This document shows, one piece after another, positions 54,246 to 62,058 of a stretch of 64,000 bases of DNA. The first letter of the stretch is position 1. Every line of letters begins with the position of its first letter. Below the pieces are notes generated by a model. That model had not been told where the DNA came from. It worked only from the letters and a program-made list of their open reading frames with translations, and made no database searches. The translations under genes and the position numbers were made by a program. This DNA comes from Thiomicrorhabdus heinhorstiae (GTDB lineage: Bacteria > Pseudomonadota > Gammaproteobacteria > Thiomicrospirales > Thiomicrospiraceae), in NCBI RefSeq assembly GCF_013391765.2, contig NZ_JACBGI020000003.1, positions 62,001-126,000 on the forward strand, given 5' to 3'.

Positions 54246-55434
54246 TTACCGCTTTCCTTCTACTCATTACGAAAAATACCAACACCGTCATCAGCAGTAA
54301 CAGCTGTGCGATAAGCGTTTCCAGATTGGCATTAAGCCCAATCCAGCTAAGGCTGTAATCTACAGGCAGCAGCGTCTTGTCCAGTACCCCGCCCATCTGC
54401 AACTCCATAATGCCCTTGCCGATAAAGCTAAAACTCATGAACAACAGGAAGACCGCCGTAAACACAAAGAAGCCTTTCATCGGGAAATGGTAGCTAAGGT
54501 TTTTCATCACCCAGTAGATCACCAGCAAAGACAGCATAGCTGCCGCGATACCAGCTAAAACCGGTTCATAAGCACTGGCGGCATCCGCCAAAAGTGCTTG
54601 ATAGAAAAAGATCGTCTCGACCCCTTCACGGAACACCGCCAGAAAACTCACTCCCGCCATTGCCAGCACCCCACCTGTTCCGAGTGCCTGTTCCGACTGT
54701 GAAAACAAAGACTGCTTCCAATCCATGTTGCGTTTTTGGTACAACCAGCCGGAAACATACAGCATCATTAAGGCGGCGAAGATCATGACACTGCCCTCAA
54801 AATTTTCACGATAGGCTCCTGAAACCGAAATCAGTTTCATCATGCCCCACGCCAGCAGCACACTTGCCACAACCGCTAAAACTGCTCCCAACCAAATCGA
54901 CGGTACGCGGTCAGCATTGCCGGAACGTTTCAAATACATGACCAGAGCCGTAATCACCAATAGCGCCTCAACGCCTTCGCGCAACAAAATGACAAACGAT
55001 TGCAAAAACTGACTGGTCCAGGTAAAACTACGGTTTTCATAAAGTTTCTCGGCCGTCGCCAGATTCTGTTTTAAGGATGCTAAGGGCGCTTGCAACTTGA
55101 CTTTTGGCTCGCCCTTCATTGCCAAGCCGATTAAGTCTCCAAAATCCGATTCGATTTTGACCACCAGATTCTGATCCAACAGTCCAATATCCAACTCCAT
55201 GCCGGAAGCTTCAAAAACATCAAAATACAGACGTGAATAGGCATTACCAGTTTGCACACCGTTTTGCGGGTCATAGGCGGCATATAACTTATCCGCCTCT
55301 ACGGTAAGCAACTGCGTCACTTCATCCACAGAACCAAAATCCGCCGCCTGCGCAGGCGTAGCCATCAACAGCACACTGCTAAACAACACACCACTGACAA
55401 TCTTCATCCAGTGCAACCAAAAACCCTGTTTCAT
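54238..55434 (-). CDS. FTR1-family iron permease with N-terminal periplasmic domain
   Basis: 398 residues. After a signal peptide (to AQAAD) comes a periplasmic domain of about 115 residues, then seven membrane helices with the two REGxE iron motifs of the family, REGVE at 152-156 and REGVE at 269-273. Members (EfeU, yeast Ftr1) pass ferric iron through the inner membrane, usually coupled to a periplasmic oxidase; no efeO or efeB gene is next to it. It overlaps the prepilin peptidase by 8 bases. Confidence 0.88.
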   Translation of the reverse strand: MKQGFWLHWMKIVSGVLFSSVLLMATPAQAADFGSVDEVTQLLTVEADKLYAAYDPQNGVQTGNAYSRLYFDVFEASGMELDIGLLDQNLVVKIESDFGDLIGLAMKGEPKVKLQAPLASLKQNLATAEKLYENRSFTWTSQFLQSFVILLREGVEALLVITALVMYLKRSGNADRVPSIWLGAVLAVVASVLLAWGMMKLISVSGAYRENFEGSVMIFAALMMLYVSGWLYQKRNMDWKQSLFSQSEQALGTGGVLAMAGVSFLAVFREGVETIFFYQALLADAASAYEPVLAGIAAAMLSLLVIYWVMKNLSYHFPMKGFFVFTAVFLLFMSFSFIGKGIMELQMGGVLDKTLLPVDYSLSWIGLNANLETLIAQLLLLMTVLVFFVMSRRKAVSV

Positions 55435-55540
55435 TTAATTAAACCTCTTAAAATCTATCCTTGGACCTCTGTGCCAAATTCGCTATGGCATAACAAACTG
55501 TTTTGCAGCACGCCAGAGCAGACTTTGGTGGCATAAAGCC

Positions 55541-57667
55541 TTAACTGAGCATGCCCAATACTCTTGTAAACTGTTTTTTTAATGCCTGTTTTGCCGCCAA
55601 GTGTTCATTTGCGTCCTGCTGCGCGCCGTAGCGATAGTTCAGATACTGTTCAATCAGAGGCTCTACCAGTAGCGCCAGACTCTCATCCTTTTGTGCCAAC
55701 CGTTGCAAGTAGTGCGACGGGCATTCACCGGCACGCGCCTGCACTTGCGTTTGCAGACGGCTCTGTAGCTTGTAATAGAGTTGCTGAATCGGATCTTGCG
55801 GCTTACGGCTACGCAGCATACTGATAAATAACCACGCCGGAATCAGCAGTAGCGGCACGAGCAAAAACAGCAGTCCCCAACGTAATATCGATGCACTATC
55901 CTTATCGCCGTCATTTGCAAACAGCGCCTGTTGTTTTTCGGCATCATAATCAACCAGCCAATCATCCAACCACTGCCACCAGCTCTCTTGCGAATGCCCC
56001 TGCACCTCGGAAGAGCCACGCTCACTTGGCGGCCTTTGAGCATAATTACCTTCTTTGCCTATGGCTGTTTTGCTCGAATCAACAGTTTTTTGTTTGTCAG
56101 TCTGTTGCCGCGGTGCTGACTTGAGTTCCGAAGCCAAGGCGCTCTTAACCTGTTTTTTAGCAGTGTTAATAAAATCCTGCACCTCAACACGAGTCCAGCC
56201 TTGCCCGGTAACCCAAGTCTCAACCCAGATATGTGCATGCGACTGCTTGACCATTACATAGTCGGTCAGCGCCACCAGATTACCGCCTCGAAAACCGGTC
56301 ACCAAACGACTCGGCATACCGGATGCGCGCAAAATCAGAACCATTGCCGAAGCCATGTCCAGCACACTGCCGCCACGATCGTCAAACCACACTTTGTCGA
56401 GATAGTTATCCTGCAAAGCTTCACTGCGCTCACGCTTATAAAACGACTGTTTTAACTCACGATAGAGCGCCAGAATACGCTCACTTTCATCACCGTAATC
56501 CTGCGCCAGCTCTATGCCATACTGCTGTAAACGCGGGTGTTGCCCTTGCGGATAGTCCAGTGCATCAAACCAATCCTGGTCTTTAACCTGCGGTTTAAGC
56601 TGGAAATCCTGTATCCAGTAAGAGTCATAACCGAACTCCTGATGAAGATTACGAATACTCATCAACTGGAAATCACGACTTAAAAAGGTTTCCGGAGAAC
56701 CCGGAGTAGAAGTGTCCAGCGCATACAGCCAACGCTGACCATGTGGCATCACCTTTACATGATATTTTTGCGGCGTCCCCTTGTAGCTGATGACCTTCTG
56801 CCACTGCTTTTTGGTGCGGTACCGATCGCGCATCAAACCATTACGGCTCATATCTTCGTCATCGATATACCACTCCTTGCCGTCAAAATGGCTAAACACC
56901 GGCCCGCGCCAGTACATATCACTTTTATAAGGCACCTTGCCCTTAAATTCGGCAATTAGAACCGTATTCGATTGACTCAGAAAATCGCTAAAACGGTCAC
57001 TGCGCAGGCGATTACCCTCCAACATCGGCTCCGGTGGTGCAGATTGTGTCAGATTAATCGGCACCCCAAAAGCGATGCCTAAATCCCATAGCGGCCCTTC
57101 ATAACGCGGCATTAAAAAGAACATCAAGACTGCCAGCGGCATTGCCAAAACAAATAATTTAAAGGAGACAAACAGGTCACGTTGCCACTGCAAACACCCG
57201 CTTTGGAAGAGCAATACCAGCGAAAACAGCATGCCAAAAAGCAATAACATCAGGAACGCAAATCCCTGAATAGAATTCCAATACAGAGTACCTATTCCCA
57301 CCAGCACCAGCATGGCGGCAATAATCCACAAGACTTCGGACTTTTTCTGAATCTCAATCAGTTTCAGCAGTACCACCAGCACCAGAAAACCACTAATGAC
57401 CTGTGCCGAAAGCCAGTTAAGCTGCGTTAGAAAAACAGCGGCAATATAACCGCTGACCGTCACCAGCATCACCAGAGGATTCCAGCGTCGCAGCGATTTC
57501 CAGCGACGTACCGCCACAAACCACAGTAGCAACGCTGTCAATCCCAACCATAACCAATCGGCAAGCAATGGTGATACCGAAACCAGACTTAGCATGAACA
57601 GCGCAAACACCAGCCACAGCAGGCGGCCTTCAAAACGCTCAACAAAAAATGCTAAATGCGCCTTCAT
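55541..57667 (-). CDS. TgpA-like membrane transglutaminase without the usual catalytic Cys
   Basis: 708 residues: about six N-terminal membrane helices (DUF3488-like), a periplasmic transglutaminase-like domain (about residues 330-500), a Gln/Ser-rich linker, one more helix and a C-terminal DUF4129-like region. The family's active site is normally GFCEHYASAF...; here it reads GGSVLDMASAM with Val435 in place of Cys. The His (QSHAHIWVETW) stays, and the Asp position has Glu (GWTRVEVQ). Hydrolytic or cross-linking activity is therefore doubtful. It is last in a MoxR-DUF58-TgpA triad with overlapping starts, a common set of unknown envelope function. Confidence 0.85.
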   Translation of the reverse strand: MKAHLAFFVERFEGRLLWLVFALFMLSLVSVSPLLADWLWLGLTALLLWFVAVRRWKSLRRWNPLVMLVTVSGYIAAVFLTQLNWLSAQVISGFLVLVVLLKLIEIQKKSEVLWIIAAMLVLVGIGTLYWNSIQGFAFLMLLLFGMLFSLVLLFQSGCLQWQRDLFVSFKLFVLAMPLAVLMFFLMPRYEGPLWDLGIAFGVPINLTQSAPPEPMLEGNRLRSDRFSDFLSQSNTVLIAEFKGKVPYKSDMYWRGPVFSHFDGKEWYIDDEDMSRNGLMRDRYRTKKQWQKVISYKGTPQKYHVKVMPHGQRWLYALDTSTPGSPETFLSRDFQLMSIRNLHQEFGYDSYWIQDFQLKPQVKDQDWFDALDYPQGQHPRLQQYGIELAQDYGDESERILALYRELKQSFYKRERSEALQDNYLDKVWFDDRGGSVLDMASAMVLILRASGMPSRLVTGFRGGNLVALTDYVMVKQSHAHIWVETWVTGQGWTRVEVQDFINTAKKQVKSALASELKSAPRQQTDKQKTVDSSKTAIGKEGNYAQRPPSERGSSEVQGHSQESWWQWLDDWLVDYDAEKQQALFANDGDKDSASILRWGLLFLLVPLLLIPAWLFISMLRSRKPQDPIQQLYYKLQSRLQTQVQARAGECPSHYLQRLAQKDESLALLVEPLIEQYLNYRYGAQQDANEHLAAKQALKKQFTRVLGMLS

Positions 57668-58650
57668 GCCGACTTGCCTCGCCCCATATCGCGCGCCAGC
57701 AGGGTTTTAACACGGCTCATAAAATTCGCAGCTGGTGCTTGTTGCGTCTCTGGTACCGTTTGTTCGCTCTTTTCCATCTGATAGGCTGCCAGCATTTGTA
57801 AACACTGATGCTTATGAGCATGGCCTTTAGTAGCACTAAGCACCGAAGTATCCAGTTTCAAACCATACTCCAGCCCTAATCTTTCCGCTTCCAGCACCCA
57901 TTTGGCCAATTGCGATAAACGAAGCTCCAGCGGTAAATGCTTAAGGCTATTGCCGTCAATCATTAACGAACTGGCATTCAAGCCACCGCTAAAATCACTA
58001 CTCATCAGCTCTTCGCTGCGGGCATAAGCTTTCCAGTTAATATGGCTTGGATTATCGGAAGGTTGATAGTGACGCAGCGACTGCATTTCATCCGCTTCAA
58101 TGCCGCTGTGATTCTGCTGTTGGTCTAACAGCTCTTTAAGACGCAATGCCCCTCTTGGCGCCGGATAAGCCCATTCACTCAACTCGGTTTGCACCTTGCG
58201 GTAGAACACAAACAGCCCGACCGGATAGATACTGGCGAGATTCAGTGGTGTCAATGCAAGCTGTCCACGACGCTCGGCATTCAGTTCTAACTCAACGCTT
58301 TGCGTACTTTTGCCGGTAATATTCTCCCAACCGCCGTTCTGCTGTCGACAATCAACAAACACCGCTTCCGCCAGCGTTCGCCCCGAATTACGGATAAACA
58401 GCTGTAACTGCAACTTTTCGCCAACAAAGCCCGGTGCGGTTTTAACGCCGACCAGTTGCAAATTCGCAAAACTGAGCCAACCAAGCAGTAGCGATATTAA
58501 AAGTAACGCTATCAGTACAAACACCAGCATAAACAGCAGGTTATTGTTGTAATTTACCGCCATTACCCAGCCAATCACCGCCATAAGCGCGAAAACCCAT
58601 CCCAGAGAAGTCGGTTTAAAACGTAAAGCGCCCAGCTTCGCCTGCTGCAT
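57664..58650 (-). CDS. DUF58-domain protein
   Basis: 328 residues with two N-terminal membrane helices and the DUF58 motif RHYQPSDNPSHINWKAYARSEELMSSDF, part of a von Willebrand A-like fold. DUF58 proteins always travel with MoxR ATPases and are thought to be their partners in protein-complex maturation. It starts right where moxR ends, and its stop overlaps the transglutaminase start by 4 bases, so the triad is translationally coupled. Confidence 0.88.
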   Translation of the reverse strand: MQQAKLGALRFKPTSLGWVFALMAVIGWVMAVNYNNNLLFMLVFVLIALLLISLLLGWLSFANLQLVGVKTAPGFVGEKLQLQLFIRNSGRTLAEAVFVDCRQQNGGWENITGKSTQSVELELNAERRGQLALTPLNLASIYPVGLFVFYRKVQTELSEWAYPAPRGALRLKELLDQQQNHSGIEADEMQSLRHYQPSDNPSHINWKAYARSEELMSSDFSGGLNASSLMIDGNSLKHLPLELRLSQLAKWVLEAERLGLEYGLKLDTSVLSATKGHAHKHQCLQMLAAYQMEKSEQTVPETQQAPAANFMSRVKTLLARDMGRGKSA

Positions 58651-59564
58651 TAAGCAACTCCTACCTGATCAAGAATCGCCTGTAGTTTAGCGATTACCGC
58701 ATGGCGCTCACCCGATAGACGATGCGCCGCCACCGGAATAAACACCTCCTGAATATCTGCCGGCAAAACTTTGTTATCACCGCGAATCAGGGCCCACGCC
58801 TGAGCGGCACGCAGTAAACTCTGGGCAGCACGGGTCGAAAGTCCACTTTCAAAACCGTCTGTAAAACGAGTCTGCTGTAGCAGGTCCAGCACATACTCAA
58901 CCAGGTTTTCCGAGAGATTGACTTGCGCAACGGCTGAACGCAGTGCCATAAGTTCATCTACACTCATTACCGGTGCAATTTTATGCAGTAAATCGCGTTT
59001 GTTTTCACCTAACAGAATTGCCGCTTCCGACTGACGATCCGGGTAACCGAGCGATAGACTCATTAGGAAACGATCCAACTGCGCTTCCGGCAGCTCAAAG
59101 GTTCCCAACTGTCCATAAGGGTTTTGTGTTGCCACTACCCAAAAAGGCACCGGCAAACGTCTATGCTCGCCACCAACGGTCACACGGCGCTCTTCCATCG
59201 CTTCCAAAAGCGCACTTTGCGACTTTGGCGGCATACGATTAATCTCATCCATTAACAGCAGAGAGGTAAACACCGGCCCTTCAATAAAACGGAAAGTCTC
59301 ATCCTGCTTGGAAAACACCTGAGTTCCGATTAAATCGCTCGGCAACAAATCATTCGTCCCCTGAACACGCTTCATCTCCAGTCCGGTAACATGCGACAGT
59401 GCCTGCGCCAACAGGGTTTTTCCTGTACCCGGCAGGTCTTCCAGCAGTACATGCCCATCCGCTAGAAAACAGCTGAAAATCAGTTTCAACTCATGTGGTT
59501 TACCGACAATAATCTGATTTAGGGTGTTTAAAACCGCATCCACTTTGGTTCTGTTATCTGTCAC
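58650..59564 (-). CDS. MoxR-family AAA+ ATPase
   Basis: 304 residues from a GTG start at 59564 with AAAGGA eight bases upstream. Walker A GDLPGTGKTLLAQAL, Walker B LLLMDEINRMPPKSQSALLEAMEE, sensor ATQNPYGQLGTFELPEAQLDRF and the C-terminal lid STRAAQSLLRAAQAWALIRG define the MoxR group. Such ATPases act as chaperones that insert cofactors or assemble complexes. It is first in the MoxR-DUF58-TgpA triad. Targets here are unknown. Confidence 0.93.
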   Translation of the reverse strand: MTDNRTKVDAVLNTLNQIIVGKPHELKLIFSCFLADGHVLLEDLPGTGKTLLAQALSHVTGLEMKRVQGTNDLLPSDLIGTQVFSKQDETFRFIEGPVFTSLLLMDEINRMPPKSQSALLEAMEERRVTVGGEHRRLPVPFWVVATQNPYGQLGTFELPEAQLDRFLMSLSLGYPDRQSEAAILLGENKRDLLHKIAPVMSVDELMALRSAVAQVNLSENLVEYVLDLLQQTRFTDGFESGLSTRAAQSLLRAAQAWALIRGDNKVLPADIQEVFIPVAAHRLSGERHAVIAKLQAILDQVGVA

Positions 59565-59610
59565 TTTTATTCCTTTAAAAATACGTCGTCATTTGGGTCT
59601 GTTGACAGCC

Positions 59611-61149
59611 CTAGAGTGAATTCAAAAATACCAGAAGCGCTTCGCGGTTAGCCTTTTCCAATTGCATATATCTCTGCTTGGCGGCTTCCGCTTCGCCGCC
59701 GTGCCAGAGAATCGCTTCCTGAAGCCCGCGAGCCCGACCGTCATGCAGGAAATAGTCATGTCCGTTTACGGTTTTCGTTAAACCAATGCCCCATAGCGGC
59801 GCAGTTCGCCATTCACGTTTTTCCGCCCTGAAATCAGGGCGCCCTGACAAGCCCTCCCCCATATCGTGCAAGAGCAGATCCGTATAAGGATGGATTGTCT
59901 GATTGTTTAGGCGCGACCATTTGTGTCCAGCGGTTTTCACCTCGGTTTTATGGCAGTTCGCACACCCGATCTGATGAAAAACAGCCTCGCCTTTTAAGGC
60001 CAGTGGATTCGTCACATCACGACGATAAGGCACCCCCAGAAATTGCAGATAGGTCGTCACATCGTTCATTTGCGCCTCAGACATTTCCAACTTGCCGCTA
60101 TCGTAGGCCTGCAGACATTCTTTCTGCTCCGGGCGGCAATTCTGGTAAGCGAGGAAATCCGGATGGTATTCGCTGGTTAACTCTCTAAACATCAGGTTAG
60201 TCAAGCCAATATCGTTAAAGGCTGCATCCGCAGTCTGCATCCGCAAGGTGGAGTTATTCGCTTTCCAACCGAACCGCCCCAGCTCGTTTTCACCCTTCTC
60301 CGGGTTCCAGACATAATTCGGTTTGCCGGAAATACCATCGCCGTCGGCATCGCTTTCATCTGCCCAGTTTAAAATCGTCTCTTCCGGAATCGCTTCCAGC
60401 AATCCTAAACCAAATACCGGATTGGCAATCCGCGCTTCAATGATCGAATCCGAACGGATATCGACATTAGCCGACGTTAAAATATGAAATATCGGTTTAC
60501 GCAGCGAAAACGATTCTCCATCCGCAAAACTTCCAGGCATTTCCAACCATGAAATCCGTGTATCCGCTTCCGCCGGAACGCCCTCAATTCCGCGATCGGC
60601 AATCTGATAACCAATCCCAGGATGGGGTGCCATTGGCTGACCGTGCAACCCTTTACCCGGAACGGAAATACGGAAAAACATTCCTGAAAGCGGTTCAAAA
60701 CGGTTTTTCGGCGGCATCGCGCGACCGTCACTTACATGACACGCTTCGCAGGAAACATTATTAAAATGAGGCCCCAAACCATCCGCATCATATCGCCAGT
60801 TTGACGGAACTGACGGGGTCACGGTACGTTCAAACACTCCGTCACCGCGATCAAAGGCGGCTGATAATCCCCAGGAAAGGTTTGGCGCTTCCTGTTCGTA
60901 CGCCAGTTTTCCAGAATGAAAATGCGTCAAATCGCCTCCACTTAAGCTTCTTGGATCTTCTTTTTCCAGATAATTCATCGACGCTTCGCCATACCCCTCA
61001 AACGGCACGACATAGGAACGATACGCTTGAACCAGCAACGCCAGTAGCGCCACCCCAAGGCCGAACAGGCTGATAATCAAAACCCGACTCAGCCCCCCTT
61101 TCCCGATCTCTTCAACCGGGGGGGCGTTAGAAACCTCTCCCGAATGCAT
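59611..61149 (-). CDS. Diheme oxidoreductase (DUF1111 / DHOR-like), membrane-anchored
   Basis: 512 residues with one N-terminal helix (VLIISLFGLGVALLALLVQAY) and a large periplasmic part with two heme c sites: CEACH in FNNVSCEACHVSDGRAMPPKNRFEPLSGMFFR and CANCH in HQIGCANCHKTE. The FGLGLLEAIPEETIL, PEKGENELGRFGWKANNSTLRMQ and HDGRARGLQEAILWHGGEA stretches mark the DHOR / thiol oxidoreductase-like family, distant relatives of CCP/MauG. The reaction is not known. It is 54 bases after a small membrane-protein gene; the pair probably forms one transcript, the membrane protein perhaps being its electron partner. Confidence 0.82.
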   Translation of the reverse strand: MHSGEVSNAPPVEEIGKGGLSRVLIISLFGLGVALLALLVQAYRSYVVPFEGYGEASMNYLEKEDPRSLSGGDLTHFHSGKLAYEQEAPNLSWGLSAAFDRGDGVFERTVTPSVPSNWRYDADGLGPHFNNVSCEACHVSDGRAMPPKNRFEPLSGMFFRISVPGKGLHGQPMAPHPGIGYQIADRGIEGVPAEADTRISWLEMPGSFADGESFSLRKPIFHILTSANVDIRSDSIIEARIANPVFGLGLLEAIPEETILNWADESDADGDGISGKPNYVWNPEKGENELGRFGWKANNSTLRMQTADAAFNDIGLTNLMFRELTSEYHPDFLAYQNCRPEQKECLQAYDSGKLEMSEAQMNDVTTYLQFLGVPYRRDVTNPLALKGEAVFHQIGCANCHKTEVKTAGHKWSRLNNQTIHPYTDLLLHDMGEGLSGRPDFRAEKREWRTAPLWGIGLTKTVNGHDYFLHDGRARGLQEAILWHGGEAEAAKQRYMQLEKANREALLVFLNSL

Positions 61150-61203
61150 AGCTCTCTCCTTACTTTCAACTATTTGCCCACGTTTCCCGGTGCCCTTAGG
61201 AAA

Positions 61204-61734
61204 TCAAGCTTCATTCAAACGTTGCGCGCGTGTCAGATACAGACGCAAAGCAGATAGAAAAATACCCAACAACAACAGCCACAGCAGGTAACCGGACAGC
61301 AAGGTAACATAATTGAAACCGAGTTCGACCCAGCGAATATCAACAAAGACGCTAAAGAAGAAAAATGCATACCATGACCCTCCTGCAATAACCGGACCGA
61401 TCCACATGCTGATTAAGCGCTTGTGCATTAAAAGCGCATTAATCACAATGACGGTGAACAATGTCAGCCGCATCAGAACCTCGGGGTTCGCCATCCAATA
61501 GAGATAATTGTTGATATGGTAGCTGTAAAGAAAAATGGCAAACTCCGACAGCACAATCAACATCATCCCGATACGCAAGACAAAATAGACGATATGCATA
61601 AATTTACGCTGTTCCGGTAAAGTCTCTCCCGCCGCAACCACGTAATAATAGAAAACCAGTGCAAAGGTGGACGAGCCGACACTCAATCCCACTGCAAACT
61701 GGTGAAACAAATTTACCCAAAATAATTCAGACAT
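61204..61734 (-). CDS. Four- or five-helix membrane protein of unknown function
   Basis: 176 residues, mostly hydrophobic. About five helices are visible, with His residues in or near helices (LFHQFAVG, FMHIVYFVL, YSYHINNYL, LMHKRLISM) that could bind heme b. GGGGAG lies before the ATG. It is not a family I can name. Its place directly upstream of a periplasmic diheme oxidoreductase suggests a membrane cytochrome b-like electron donor; this is inference only. Confidence 0.6.
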   Translation of the reverse strand: MSELFWVNLFHQFAVGLSVGSSTFALVFYYYVVAAGETLPEQRKFMHIVYFVLRIGMMLIVLSEFAIFLYSYHINNYLYWMANPEVLMRLTLFTVIVINALLMHKRLISMWIGPVIAGGSWYAFFFFSVFVDIRWVELGFNYVTLLSGYLLWLLLLGIFLSALRLYLTRAQRLNEA

Positions 61735-61851
61735 GGTTTTTCTCCCCGAACCCGTTCAACTTAAACACCTCAAAGAACGCGATTTCTGCTTGCTTGAGGC
61801 ATGCCGCAAGAGACATACGGTAATTCCGTTTCGGATACTCCCGCTGTTCAC

Positions 61852-62058
61852 CTAATACGCAAAATCCATTCGCTTGTATTTGCGTTCGGTCGCATCGCTC
61901 TTTAGATACAACACCACCATCCCCGACTTGGGAAACACCGCTTTTTCCGCAACCGCTCGACGCTCGCCCTCAAGCTGAAAACGTTTCTGTACGGATTGCG
62001 ACGAAGCACAGGCACTTAACACGACCGCCCCCAAAGCAATCAAGATGATTTTCTTCAT
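61852..62058 (-). CDS. Small lipoprotein
   Basis: 68 residues from the ATG at 62058 (GGAG eight bases upstream). It starts KKIILIALGAVVLSACASS, a clear lipoprotein signal with Cys at the LSAC lipobox, followed by a short Arg/Lys/Glu-rich tail ending KYKRMDFAY. It overlaps the end of the secretin gene by 4 bases (ATGA), so it may be a secretin pilotin-like or stabilising partner; length is shorter than known pilotins. A longer frame upstream is not used because it lies inside the secretin gene. Confidence 0.7.
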   Translation of the reverse strand: MKKIILIALGAVVLSACASSQSVQKRFQLEGERRAVAEKAVFPKSGMVVLYLKSDATERKYKRMDFAY

